In this document: positions 36,343-48,440 of the stretch, one piece after another | How the letters are laid out: each line of letters begins with the position of its first letter | How positions within the stretch are numbered: position 1 is the stretch's first letter | NCBI GenBank assembly: GCA_020466095.1 | Contig: CM035809.1 | Coordinates: 1,920,798-1,984,797 of the forward strand | Direction of reading: 5' to 3' | Origin: Chlorops oryzae | Taxonomy: Eukaryota; Arthropoda; Insecta; Diptera; Chloropidae | DNA length: 64,000 bases | Notes under the pieces: generated by a model | The model's input: only the letters and a program-made list of their open reading frames with translations | Database searches by the model: none | Told to the model about the DNA's origin: nothing | Translations under genes and position numbers: made by a program

Positions 36343-39300
36343 AAACGAAAGTTCAACAGAAATATGGGGAAAGAAAATTGAAAACGATGCAGAGTCAACA
36401 GCAATGAAAAAATACTGTAGAAAGGACTGCGAGACTTTTTCCATAGACACTGTGTCGGTGTCTCTTTTCATCATTTTCAGTTTTTTATCATCTCTCTTTA
36501 TTTTATTTTTCGTTTTTGTTGTTTTTATGTTTGATAATTTGAGTACGACCGTTCTGGTCATGTAAAAGAGTTCATTGAAAGGTTTACAAACGATTTTTAT
36601 CTGGAAAAATTGCGCTGCAATTAAAATTGATGCGGAGTGGACATGCAGCGATGAATCACTTAAAGTGGAAAACTTCATTTACTGACGCGAGTGTGTTGCC
36701 GAAGGATACGAATTGTAGAAATTAACTGAAACCCTGTCAAAGCTTCGATTTAACTTCCAGTAACAATTTACCCTTTAGCTTTTGGTATAGCAATTGTTAT
36801 AATCCTTCGAGTTTTTTCATCAGCGAGTTTTTCATCAACCAGCCTTGAAATTGACTTAAAAAATTAAAAACCACTTTCATTTCTCCGTCCATAGCACCCC
36901 GCTGATATTAATCGCATTAATTTTTTCCCTTTTTTTCTTGCACTCTCATCATACAGAAGAACTTAAGTGGCCCAAGGCAGTGGTGGCAACAAAGAGAAGC
37001 GAATAAGAATCGCTATGAGAAGAAAAAATCGAAAAGTGAGCCCTTCCTCTGCTTAAAAAGAAACTTTTTTTTTAACATCAACCCAGTTTTTTTAATCAGC
37101 TTGCTATTAACTTTCCACTGAACGAACATTTTCGTGAAAATACATTTTCTCAAGCATGAAACAGCACTTGAAGAATTTAAAAAAAAAATAAGTTAAAAAT
37201 GAAAACTATAATATACAAAAGAAGAAAGGAAGTAAGTTTTTTTGATGAAAATAGTTCGGAAGTTTTTTTTTTATTCTCCTCAACTTTGATTCCTTGGAAT
37301 CGAAAATAGAAAAAAAAAATAAAAATTCTTAAGTCTTGAATATTTCAATAAATTTTCATCTTTCTTAAACACACAATATTAAGATATCAACAATAATAAG
37401 AAGGAGTTTACAAGCTCTTGCTCTTCTGAGAGTCCTTACAAATCTCAACAACTTTTCTCAATCAACATGCAAAGGTTCAATGGTACTCTGGTTGAGAGAA
37501 CGATAAGAAAATCTTTAAAAAAGTGTATCTTCACATAATGCTGAGTGAAAAATAAACTAAAAGCTTTTTAAATTCGCTTATGGATTATTTATATCACACC
37601 CGGCGTATGAGCAACGTGCTACGGTAGCAATTTATCATTGCAGCACCATACGCACCGTGCTTCATTAGTTTAAAGATACGTTATTTTGCTTTTAACATGA
37701 ATTTTAAATTCGTTTAGTGCTTGAAGTGATTTCATGATGACGAAGCCTCAAATTTTGTCTTCAAATAATTGAGACTTTCTTCCTAATTGAGAAGTTTAAA
37801 AACATGCTTTTGGATTTATTTAATTGTTCAATATGTCATGTTTCTCCAGTGCTTTAAAGAGACTTTTTAAATTTCAAAAAATTAAAATAGGACTGACTCT
37901 GGACCAATAATCATTATTTTAAGGGAACTCAAGTGTCAAAATTCAATCTAAAATAGAGTCTGAATTGTGTTGATTGCTTTTATTTAGAGTGCTTACGAGT
38001 ACATTATGGGTTGTGGTTTTCTGTAGCATTAAGGAATTTTTTATTCTTCTTTGTAGTTTGTTACGCAAATTCACATAATATGACTATACGGAAAAATCAT
38101 ATTGATGCATACCAATCAAAAGTATACCCGAGAAGTATGCAACATTTTGTTTAACTTGCCATTTTTAAAGATGTTGCAGGTGCCTGAGCATATTGAAACC
38201 CAGCATACTTAATCCTGGTAAAAAATTCTATTTTTTTTAAGATAGTAGCATACCTCTAACAACAACAAAATTGTCATGGAAAAATATCATTCAACGGGAG
38301 CATGTATTGGTTTTGGCAAAATTACCTGAAAAATATTTTTGTAATATTTTCTGAGTAATTTTCTATATAAATATATGCTTTTGAATGAACATTCTATCTT
38401 TATAGTTGTCTTAGATATGATTTTTTTAAAATTTTCTCTAAAAAACCCCTTTTTCAAGGATATTCAAGGATATTACGAGAGCGAAAACTTCCCGAAAATT
38501 TAATTTTGCGCATTTACCTAAACAGCAAAACAACTTAAGTTGAAATCGGATTCCGGGGCAGATCACTATGCTTATAGTGCTATACCCTTTCCGAATATAT
38601 TCTTTTAGTCTTCATGTCAGTTGAGTTCAATGAATTGCTTTTAATTCATCCGAATTTTTCAAAAATTTTCATATAAATTTAATAAACATCGTTTAAACTC
38701 TCCTGAGGACTATCATTTGAAAGTTTAAACCTCCAAAAAGCTTAAGGTAGGTTGAAGACTATGAGCCTATATGATAAAATTTTACCGAAGTTTCCCATTG
38801 GAACTTGTCCGCACTCCTCAGCAAGATGAAGTTTTCAATCTTTAATAAAAAAAATCACACTAAAAGCGATTGAAAAGAAAAGCGATGCACTTTCCTTAAA
38901 TAAAACAGATGAGATACATTTGAAACAAGTTTCGAAAAGAAAGAGCAACATTGAGAGCTTGCGACACGCACATCTTTGCTCACATCTGTTCCACTTTGTT
39001 CATTCACTAAGGAACTGCGATTCAAAGCGTGCAAACTTCATAACTTTATCGAATCTTTGAAATCAACTTTGTTGGCTGAATAAAAGAAAACTTTCTCAGA
39101 AAACTTGATTGAGTTCCGGGATCAAATTGCGTGACTTTAAACGCAAAAAGACATGACTTGAAATGTTTTACCTTACCTTAATGCATACACAATTCAATTT
39201 GCAGCACAACTGTCTGACATATCACACAGTTTATTTATTTACATTGAGTGAAGGTAAATAAATTTTGAAGCCACAAAAAGCCAGTTGTATTTGAATAAGT

Positions 39301-40602
39301 AAGTCTGCGGCAAGCTGAGTGAGTAATGTGAGAAACCCAAAAGATGAATGCATTATAAATTTCGCTGTAGATGCAAAATATCTACCGTTCGTTTGAATAA
39401 TTGAAGTAAATTAAAAAAAAATATGAAAAGACCATTTCAGTTTAATGAAATTACCCTTTGAGTAGTCCTTCATCTATTCAAATATTTCGTGTCACCTTCA
39501 CACGTTGTCGAGTATATTTACCATTTACTTTGACGATAGCTCATTTTTCTCTCTCGTCCTCCTCCTGTCGTTCTGCTATTCCAACATTCCCTCTCTCTGT
39601 CTCTCTCTCCGTCAGTCCGCATTGACTTTAATTAATTTTTTATTATATTTGCTGCGGCGGATTGACTTTTCTCTACGAATCCTGCCAAAGCCTTGTCATG
39701 TCTGGCTTTGAATTTTCTCGTTTGTTTTTACACTTTTTCTATTTTCTCTTCGCTACATTTTGCGCAGCTGTTACGTGTGAAAAAATACGCTTCCACACAT
39801 TTGCTATTTACTTAAAATTTCATATGCAAAACAGCGAGTAACACGTGCCCCTGTCTGTCCATTCGCATTAAGAATAAAGTAGTTTGTGCACGACTAATCT
39901 TAAGGCATCGAAAATTTTGCGTCGTGTTTTAAAAGGCTTTCGCTTATTTTGGATTTGCTTCGAAAGTTGAAGTATTGAGTAAATAAAGCTTAAAATCGAT
40001 TTTATAAAATATTTCGATTTGCCGTTAAATTTTTCATATGCGACTATGTGGCAGCACTGCCTCAAAATTAATTTCAGTTGATAGAAAGATCTCTGTGAAG
40101 GAGACCTATGGGTAAGTGTTTTGAGTTGCATTCCACAAGACATGGAGAATTATAATTTTTTGGTGGAAAATTTTACAGAATCTGGCAACTCTTCTCAAAA
40201 TGATGTATCAATGGATATATGTATATATTTATTCTATTTATTTATTTATTTAAAAGATACTAGTTAAGTAGTTAAGTGAATTCTGTGATTGACTTGTGCA
40301 TTTATAAAAGTTAGCTTTTACGCGCCAGGATGGTAAATTATAATAATAAATGAATTGAAGTATCAATGGATATATGTTATGTTAGTGAAGCAATAGGGAA
40401 ACTAGCCTAGTGAAAGGAAGTGCATGTTAGTAGCTCAGAAGGAATTTTATGAAAGCTTTCAATCTTCCATCTTCGATATTCGACTTAACTCCGGGTGCCT
40501 ATTATACTTCAAGAAGAAATGCATTCGAAAGGAAATCTTCAAAGAGCACTTTGTTTATTTGATCATTTCTCAATTGAGAAAAAATAGCAATTCGATTTTG
40601 AA
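36343..40602. other. No gene or repeat recognised
   Basis: 4.3 kb of AT-rich sequence with a CT-rich tract near 39540-39610. A small imperfect hairpin (ATGAGCAACGTGCT against AGCACCATACG) lies near 37607-37653. Open frames are short. Confidence 0.4.
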
Positions 40603-42165
40603 TAGTAGACCGTACCACCTTATATGGAAGAAAAAAAGTGCGCCGCATACCAGCGAATATGACGAATTTTTGCAAGACAATTACGAAAAGAAAATAAAAA
40701 TTTTTTCTATCGAGCGTAGAGGTCGCACGTTGGTATTTCTTCATAGCTCTGGTGTTTAAAATCAGATTTTAAAGTTTAAGTTTGGTACATCAATGTTTTT
40801 GTCGCAAGGATACCAATATGGCCCCCATAGAAGTCATTGACCTCAGGCGTACCGTTCTAGTACTTACCCTTAATATCTCAGTTCCTATCATCTTAATGTA
40901 CCACCCTTATATCAAAAAAATAAAGTCCTTAAAATATTATCAAACTTCTCCTCAGGAAGGATATCGATATTTCCAACATAACTATTTTTAAATTTTGAAA
41001 TATTTAAAAAACTTGAAAAGTTTTTAAGGTTCTTTTGTCCACTGTTTTATCTATGAGTTAAAGTTTGGTGTTCCAAATTAACATCAAAATGTACTTTGAG
41101 ATATGCCAAGTAATTTTTCCGAAATGGGAAGCACGATAGCCCAGCCAATCATTGGAGTCCGCACGGTGCACCCTTAGGACTCCCAATGTGGTGCGTTTAA
41201 ACTCCTAAGGAGCCTGCCAAAAGGATCCTAAGTGAGCGTGTTTGCGGGAGAAAAGGGCCTTTTCAAAACATATGAAAAAAGTGTGCCCTGCGAACTCATA
41301 AAAAGAGCGTTTTCGGCGTCCTAAAATGCCCCCTCAGATAAACTGCAAGGATTCCGTGCGGACTCCTCTATTAGCCTAAAATTTTTATAAAAAGGACTCC
41401 TAAATTTATCCAAAGATGACCCAGGAGGAGTGTTTTAGGATTGCTTGATTTCCTGTAAATTAGAAAAAATATAAAAAAACAACCATTTTCCTTTTTAAAA
41501 ACCATAAAGATTGAAAAAAACCATGCCAACTAGATAATGCAATTTTAAAGCATGACTCTCTGAACGCTCCTTGACGGTGCTCTTGAGGAGCCCATTGCCG
41601 GAGCGCTCCGAAAACGATCCTTCAAGGTGTCTAGGTGGGAGTCCTTTAAAACTCCCGTCCGGAGCGCTCCGCATAAGGTTGCCTGGGATTAGGCTATAAC
41701 ATATAGCGGTGTTGAAGAAAATTAGCCATATTTTTTGGGATTTAAATAAAATATTTTATAGAATACTTTAAGGAAGAATTGCTTTTTTGAGTTTTAAACG
41801 GTTAAAGTTCCCTAATGCGTCATTTAAGCACAACATAGAACAATTTGATGTTAATTTGGAGCATATAATTTAAGGGTTGTACATTTAGATGGTAGGAACT
41901 GAGATATTGAGGGTAAGTACAAGAACGGTACGCCTGAGGTCAATGACTTCTATAGGGGCCATATTGGCCTCCTTTCGACAAAAACATTGATGTACCAAAC
42001 TTTAAAATGCGACTTTAAATACCAGAGTTATGAAGAAGTATATCAATGCGCGACCTTTACGTTCGATAGAAAAAATTTTAATTTTCTTTTCGTAATTGTT
42101 TTGCAAATATGCGTCATATTCGCTGGTATACGCGCACTTTTTTTTAAGGTACGGTCTACTGAATA
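40603..42165. repeat. 1.56-kb palindromic structure with about 350-bp arms
   Basis: Left-arm blocks such as TAGACCGTACC (near 40606), ACATCAATGTTTTTGTCG (40788), GACCTCAGGCGTACCGTTCT (40840) and CCAAATTAACATCAAA (41073) recur in reverse at 42150, 41975, 41930 and 41845. The left arm has about 150 extra bases near 40921-41065. A second element (41139-41694) occupies the loop. A 111-codon frame across the left arm is likely a by-product. Confidence 0.7.
41139..41694. mobile_element. CCCAG-type element rich in GGAGCGCTCC palindromes
   Basis: It is flanked by TA at 41137-41138 and 41695-41696, with imperfect inverted ends GCCCAGCCAA and, on the other strand, GCCTAATCCCAGGCAA. It contains two perfect CGGAGCGCTCCG palindromes (41599-41610 and 41660-41671) and many CTCC/GGAG words, and is visibly GC-richer than its surroundings. 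It sits in the loop of the 40603-42165 palindrome. Confidence 0.5.
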
Positions 42166-42240
42166 GTCATTTTTAAACTTAGCTCAATGTCAAAAAAATC
42201 AGTTATATAAATACATTAGATGGAAGAAAAGGAGTGATCG

Positions 42241-42705
42241 TTAGTGTATTTCAGACCGTCCGGAACCAGTTTCGGAGCGATGGAAATCTTCTGCTTCCTT
42301 AGCCAATGCCTGATAGAGTTCTCCATCTCTTGCCGATTCTTTTAAGTTCCTTACTCCCAGTTTCCTTAAACCATTGCAATCTGTTTCAAGCCATCTCTTT
42401 TTGGGGCGCGATTTCCTTCGTGTGCCAAAAAGATTCCTGCTGTGGGCTTGTTTTGCTACTCTTTCTTGAGGGATTTTTTCGAAATTTCCTAGCCACCTTA
42501 TTCTCTAGGACTTCTCGTGTTTGACGACGTTGCGACCTTCTAGTATTGCTCTCAGTTCATTGTTATGGTGATGGAAATTACTATTTAAGAAAGTTTTCAT
42601 AGCAGTCTCGAGCCGTAAAATATTGCTGTATCTCTAAATATCCGTTGTATGACTAAAAACTCTTGCCAAGAGCTCCTTTTAAGATTCTATTTTGAAAGTT
42701 TTAAT
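42241..42705 (-). pseudogene. Non-LTR retrotransposon reverse transcriptase C-terminal remnant (RTE-like)
   Basis: On the minus strand, from about 42573 to the stop at 42241, one frame reads NNELRAILEGRNVV, one nonsense codon, RIRWLGNFEKIPQERVAKQA, a basic RRKSRPKKRWLE block, then LRKLGVRNLKESARDGELYQ and EAEDFH. This order is the familiar C-terminal tail of insect endonuclease-reverse transcriptase LINEs: an 'LRWLGHV..M' motif, then 'G.R..GRP..RW', then 'LGV.NW...A.DR..WR'. Farther upstream (about 42640-42700) NRILKGALGKSF matches an earlier conserved patch, with a frameshift between. Catalytic motifs are absent. RTE-like is my best guess; other LINE clades share this tail. Confidence 0.65.
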
Positions 42706-44683
42706 CGTTATTAAGCAAGAATAGGTTAACACTAAGCGCTAAGAAAATTACATATATTCTTTCAATCTATTCATCAAAGAACACTAATTTACGAATAGGT
42801 ATCATAAATTAATAAAATCTGCTCAAACATGTGTGAACATGGGACAATAATCTCAACCTGAATCCTCATTTAAATAACAAATTTCAACAAAATTTTGTTG
42901 CCATAGAAAATGTCCGCAAAACCATATTATATACATTTCAGTAGCATTAATTCGCCTCAGAAACCTCAGTAGCCTCAAACACATATACGAACTCGCTCAC
43001 ACAAGCACAGAAAAACACACACAAGATAGTCCGCATACATAATTCACGATGACATTTCGCAGTTTCTTCGAGTGAAACTAATTATTTAGTTAAATGAAAT
43101 GAGCCCTTTTCAGTCACGACCCAACGCAACATGATCCTGAGTTAAGCAATGCAGCATAAAATTCGAAAAGCAAAAGAAAAATTCTTCAACTTATCTGGAG
43201 AGGCGGAAAATTTTTCGTCAAAGCCGCTGCAGTGAAAAATATACTCGTAAGACGGAAAAAGTGTCAAGGAAATTTCAAGCGAAACTGGAACTTTTCTTAG
43301 AGGACACCCAAAGAAATATTCAAGTGTGACGACGAAGATGCCAGAAGCTTGAATGCCTCGTTGGATTTGTACTTCTTATGTTTGTTTTAATAAATTTGCT
43401 TTATTTTTATTTTTCTTAGTTTTTCAAAGATTTGTAATGAACATAGTCCTTGAGAGACAGATTTTACATTAAAATCCTTTAAGTGCTTGCAAAGCGTGAA
43501 AGTTTGAGTTTTTCGCTAGCTTTTTCCTTAGTAAAATCCTTACAGCCGCATTGGAGCGTTTACTTACTCATTTACGCAGTTTACAAGTGAAATTCTTAGC
43601 TCGAGTTTGTTTTTAGTAAATATTTCAAATTCAACACTTTTCCTGATTTGATTTCATTTACGTCTTAAATGAATAATATTTTGACTCGAGCAAGGTTTCT
43701 GTCTTGCCTTCATTGCAACTCAAGGACTTTTTCAGTCAACATTTCAAATAACGATCAAAATTTGAATTGAAATAACTGGAGCCCGCTTCAAAGTTGGCTT
43801 CAAATCTTAACTTCTGACTAAAAAAGTTAAGGTATGAATCTAATTTTTGGCTCAATCATTTTATGCATCATACAAAAATAATAATTTTTCGATTCATTAC
43901 TTCAATACTATAATGAAAACGAAATTTTGCATGTATTCCTGTAGAGAAGAGGCTGGAAAAAGGGTGATTCCTAAAGGCCCGAAGACGACGAAAGGTAGTA
44001 ATTGCTCAATACGCACTGTTCAAATCATGTACTTTGAAACGGACGGAACTTTCTCCAGGAAGTCCTACTATATTTTGATTTTTTTCTGACGTAGAAGGCT
44101 TAATGCTCCCAAAAGAAAAAAACCCTCAGCCCCCGCGAAGAAGCGCGTTCTACACTACATAAATACATGCATAACAAATAAGGAAAAATTGATGTTCTGA
44201 GATGTCTCTCTTCTTCTGCGTTGACTTTAATTATCATTTCGACGTTTTTTGGGCTCAGAATGTAACACGCTATGATATTAATTTTTTTCATTTGAAACTT
44301 CACTTACAAAATCCACAAATGGCAGACCATAAAAATTATGAAATCAAATGATCAATGTCACCAAGAGATTGAATTAAGTCATATTTGTTGGCCCATCAGG
44401 GTGTATATTGGTTTGCCGGTTCATCTTTCTGTCTGCATACAGTTTTTTCGTGGAAGGATTAGAGCTACGATCTTGAAGAAATTTGAAGTTATGATTGAAG
44501 GAGACGTCAATTGGAACAGGTTCGTTTATTTATTTTGAAAGTTTGTTTTCCGGGTACCTCCGAAACAATGGTATACTCCAAATTACAAGATCTGCTTCAG
44601 AAGTCTGCATTGAAAACAAAAAAATCGTATATCATAGAATATCTCCTTCACCAAAAAAAAAAAAAAAATGCTAAGAGAATTAA
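42706..44683. other. No gene recognised
   Basis: AT-rich, ending in a 16-base poly-A run near 44655-44670. An 80-codon forward frame at 43847-44089 and a 66-codon one at 44338-44538 have no domain. Confidence 0.4.
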
Positions 44684-45079
44684 GGTGACCTTCTGGTCTA
44701 GAGCACGTAAATTTAGGGTATTTTCATTATTTTTTTTTTGGTATTAAGCCAAATAAAAAACGATTTTCTAAGTATGCAGGCTTATTATATTCTTTATTGA
44801 CAAAAAATAAAAATGTTGTTGTAATTTTTTTTTTTTTTGGTATTTTAAAAATGGCGTTGAAGTGGACCCTCTTTGAAAAAGTTCCTCCGTGGTGTGAAAG
44901 ATTTTGGCAGTTCTGGTAATCGAAAAAAAAAAAAAAAATTTTATTAATCAGAATGAATGCGGCTATGGCAGGAACTAGAATAAAAAAAAATTTTTTAAAT
45001 TGACAAAATGGCGCAATTTTTGTTTCAACCATCAAAAACTCCCCTTTTTTGGACCATTTTTTGATGAAAAAATATGAAG
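44684..45079. mobile_element. TTAA MITE family 1, copy 3, cut by assembly gap
   Basis: It begins GGTGACCTTCTGGTCTAGAG after TTAA (44680-44683) and matches copies 1 and 2 until the run of N at 45080. About 330 bp of the expected 730 bp are missing, so the right end and the second TTAA lie in the gap. Confidence 0.85.
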
Positions 45080-45179
45080 NNNNNNNNNNNNNNNNNNNNN
45101 NNNNNNNNNNNNNNNNNNNNNNNNNNNNNNNNNNNNNNNNNNNNNNNNNNNNNNNNNNNNNNNNNNNNNNNNNNNNNNN
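45080..45179. other. Assembly gap, 100 N
   Basis: Exactly 100 unknown bases. The two sides belong to different elements cut mid-sequence, so the true distance is probably longer than 100 bp and must include the rest of a TTAA MITE and the 5' part of a BEL element. Confidence 0.95.
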
Positions 45180-46038
45180 TGTCGTCATTGCTTAAAATGT
45201 CATCGGCGTAAATGTTTTAGCAGCAAGGAGTTCACCGTAGCAAACTGCAACGCTCGACACACACCCCCTGTTGCATGCGCCGGGAGATTCAAAACATCAG
45301 CAGCTTACTAACACCAATGAGGCCGAAAAGGTGAATACGCATAGCTTGCAGAACGGCGTACTGTTTCGTATATTGCCTGTTAAACTCCTTGCCGGCTCAA
45401 GAATCCTTGAGACGTATGCATTCCTGGATGAAGGGTCTTCAGTCACTCTTGTGGACGAAGAAATCTTTAGAAAGCTAAATATTTCTGGTGTGGAGGATCC
45501 CTTGTGTTTACGTTGGACAAGCGACGCGATTCGACGCGAATCTACGAGCCGACGGGCCTCTATAAAGATTGAAAACGCCTTCAACGGAAAACAGTTCATA
45601 CTCCATGATGTTCGTACCGTAAAAGATCTCGAATTGCCGGAACAGAGTATTTGCATACAGGAGCTAACCTCAAAATACGAGTATTTGAAGGGACTGCCCA
45701 TAAAATCATACCTGAATGCTAAGCCTACAATCCTCATCGGAGCAGATAACTGGAAGCTGGCGATGCCATTACGAGTCCGCGAAGGTTCACAACATCAACC
45801 AATCGCTTCAAAAACACGTTTGGGTTGGGCCGTGCAAGGATGTGTAAATACTCATGTTAAGGAAAACTACTTAAATATACACACATGTAGCTGCGAGGAG
45901 CGTCACAATCAACTCGACATCGCTCTCAAAAATTTCTTCGATCTGGAATCGGAACCTAAAACGTTTCTCTCAAAGGAGGATGAGCGCGCTCTGGAAATTC
46001 TTGATGCCACTTCCAAGCAACTTGGTGATAGATACGAA
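45180..46038 (+). pseudogene. BEL/Pao Gag zinc knuckle and aspartic protease region
   Basis: The first 25 codons after the gap read CRHCLKCHRRKC and a second cysteine/histidine cluster (NCNARH), the nucleic-acid-binding knuckles at the Gag-Pol junction. A one-base shift near 45260 moves the frame to the one open from 45271. That frame has the DUF1758-type retropepsin: YAFLDEGSSVTLVDEE with the catalytic aspartate at about residue 53 counted from 45271, and LGWAVQGC at about residue 184. A glutamate following the aspartate (DEGSS) is usual in BEL proteases. The frame runs into inserted transposon DNA at 46039. Confidence 0.85.
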
Positions 46039-47894
46039 CCCTAGTGGCACATTGTAACATCTTTTAAAGGAAAAAAAATTATTCTTGTTGCATAAGGGGT
46101 GCATAGACGTTTCAAAAAACATGCTCAGTTGCATAGATGATGCAAAGTTGTTATGAACAACTACTTAAGTTACACAAGCGGTTTGAAAAACTAAATTTAA
46201 TTGCATGAACTTTTTGTGTCAAAATGGGTGGAGCTATGATGTTTTAAAATAGTTGCAGTAACTTCTCTTCGGAACTTCCACTTTGTAAGTTGCAAATAGG
46301 TTGCAAAGCCGTTTATGTAACAATTATTGAAGTAATAAGTATGCTTCCGAAAAAATGCTTTTTTGACTCTTAAAATATTCCAAAAGCATATTATAAGGAT
46401 CAAGAAATAAGTCAATTTTTATAAACACAGCTGTTTATGGTTATGTCTAGTGAAAATTGAACAGAAGTTTGGTATTAAATATGGAGTTTAATGAAAACGA
46501 CAAGGTTATTTGGAGAAAAATAAGAACCAATGGACATTTCAAGAAAGAAAAAGTAATAAATTGCACATTGATCAGCTGTCCTAGATACGACAAAGACGAA
46601 CGCTCATATATGCAAGCATGTGTGGCTTAATGAAAATAGTACCTGGCCATAAACTTGAAATTTGGCGAGACATAAATGTCTGAAATCCTTGAAAAATAAA
46701 ACTACATTCGTCTGAGAATTGGAAGAAAAGTACTGTAGACTTAATGCGTTGTCGCGCAACAACTCATTTATGGTTCAGGCCAGGAGAAACGTGTTATAGT
46801 GGGTCTATGATTTTAATCTTTGGACCTTATATCCAAAGTTTATCTTCATTAATAACTCCCCATAAAATATAAGAGAAAAATTCCTATCGTTTTTGTTTTT
46901 GTTGTAATTTGAAAATAGAAAATTTGAGAATTTATCAATATTTCTCTTTTAAGATAAAATTCCCAGGCCCACTATGTCACGATTCTCCTGTCTCAAGCTT
47001 GCCTACATGTTGGTCCATCTGGGTTCTGCGATAAATTTCTTAATATATGCAAAGAGTGACCATTCGTTGCAGTCCCCCAATTGAGAACTTTATTATGATT
47101 TTGAATTCGACAATGATTGTCTTCGAATTCGTTTTGAAAAATATGTCATCATATGTTTCGTCGTATGAATAAATAATTTCGTTGCAAACCTGAATTGCAT
47201 GCATCAGACTATGATTTTCTAAAACTAAATTCCGGACTTAGCCCCATGAAAGTTATTTTTCGAGCTTGGTCACGTTATTCGTGCATCAGAGAATTCTCTA
47301 AGGTTTTAACTTTGCATACTTTTAGGTGCTCTGCTAATGACAATCCATAACCACACTTTTTCTAAACAAGAAAAATTTATGCGTATAGGTATTAAGTTAT
47401 GAATAAAACATCATAATTTTTATTTGATCGAGGGCGCGTGAAAAATATAAGGGGTAGAATGTTAGATTTCACCATATATCTTTAAGGGCACCTTAGTTTT
47501 GGTTTGAGGAAAGTCGAAATTTCAATTATACATTTTCATAACATGAAAGCATTCACACTATGTATTTGGTTTCTGTCATTCATAAAAGCAAAATAAATTA
47601 GAAAAATTTTGAAACACTTTTGCAACCACTTCCTTATTAAAATACTCCTTTTTAGTTTCATAACGAAAGTTTTTATAACCAAAACCCAGAATTATATTTT
47701 TAAAGCCAGAATTATATTTTCAGTTTGTTACAACTAAGTTTTTGTAACTTCCTTATGCAACTATAAATTTAGTTGCAACAGGCTCCGCCTCTTGGGCTTT
47801 TTTGATTCCATAAGCGTTACAGTAACATCTCAGTGATCACTTTGAAACTATGCATTTGTTTCATAAGCGTTGCATAATGCCGGTGCCACTAGGG
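46039..47894. mobile_element. 1.86-kb non-autonomous DNA transposon, CCCTAGTGGCAC ends
   Basis: The inverted ends are CCCTAGTGGCAC and GTGCCACTAGGG. It interrupts the BEL pol frame just after an RYE codon triplet; the frame resumes at VGLPWK on the far side. The target duplication is 2 bp (AA) with symmetric ends, or 3 bp (GAA) if the right end is one base shorter. Both end regions carry many TTGCA/GTTACA motifs, probably transposase-binding repeats. There is no long coding frame. A 210-bp MITE sits inside at 46781-46990, and a partial inverted copy lies at 51417-52135. Confidence 0.8.
46781..46990. mobile_element. 210-bp MITE nested in the 46039-47894 transposon
   Basis: Inverted ends CAGGAGAAACGTGTTATAGT (46781 on) and the reverse complement of 46966-46990 match over 25 bp with about four differences. 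The second copy of the host transposon lacks this interior and has a different insertion nearby, which supports a later insertion. Confidence 0.55.
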
Positions 47895-48440
47895 AAGTAG
47901 GTTTACCATGGAAAGAAGGTACAACGGAGATGCCGGACAGCTTTTCAACGGCATATCATCGACTGGCCTGCCTGCACCGTAAATTTAAGAAAAATCCTAG
48001 CCAGAGAGAGCAAATGCTGCGAGAAATAAATAATCTGCTTAACAAAGGATACGCCAGAAAACTGACGAAAGAGGAGCTACTAGAAACACCGCAGCGAGTA
48101 TGGTACCTGCCGATTTTCACCACAGTCAACCCAAACAAGCCAAACCGTGTTCGGCTGGTCTGGGACGCGGCAGCGAAATCGAAAGGATTATCACTCAACG
48201 ATTTTCTCCTCACTGGGCCTGACTTATTGACGCCTCTCATGGACATACTATCGTCTTTTCGCATCGGCGAAGTCGCTATATGCGCCGACATTGCGGAAAT
48301 GTTTCACCAGATACGGGTGCGAAGAGAGGACGTGCATGTGCAGCGTTTCTTATGGAGCGAAGACCATGACCAACAGAAAAAACCCGATGTATACGTAATG
48401 GACGCACTTACATTTGGGCTAAACTGCGCGCCATTATCGC
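47895..48440 (+). pseudogene. BEL/Pao reverse transcriptase, N-terminal part
   Basis: Starts at VGLPWK directly after the transposon. Landmarks in order: the VWYLPIF pre-finger motif, RLVWDAAAKSKGLSLND, GPDLLTPLMDIL, and the palm motif ICADIAEMFHQI with the first catalytic aspartate at 48287-48289. Near FGLNCAP a one-base deletion around 48437-48441 moves the frame; the original frame then closes at 48499. Confidence 0.85.

Noticed and set aside
40424..40759. 111-codon forward frame
   Set aside because: Lies across an arm of a large inverted repeat; explained by the repeat.
45297..45737. 146-codon frame on the minus strand
   Set aside because: Opposite strand of the BEL protease region; the forward translation has the conserved motifs.
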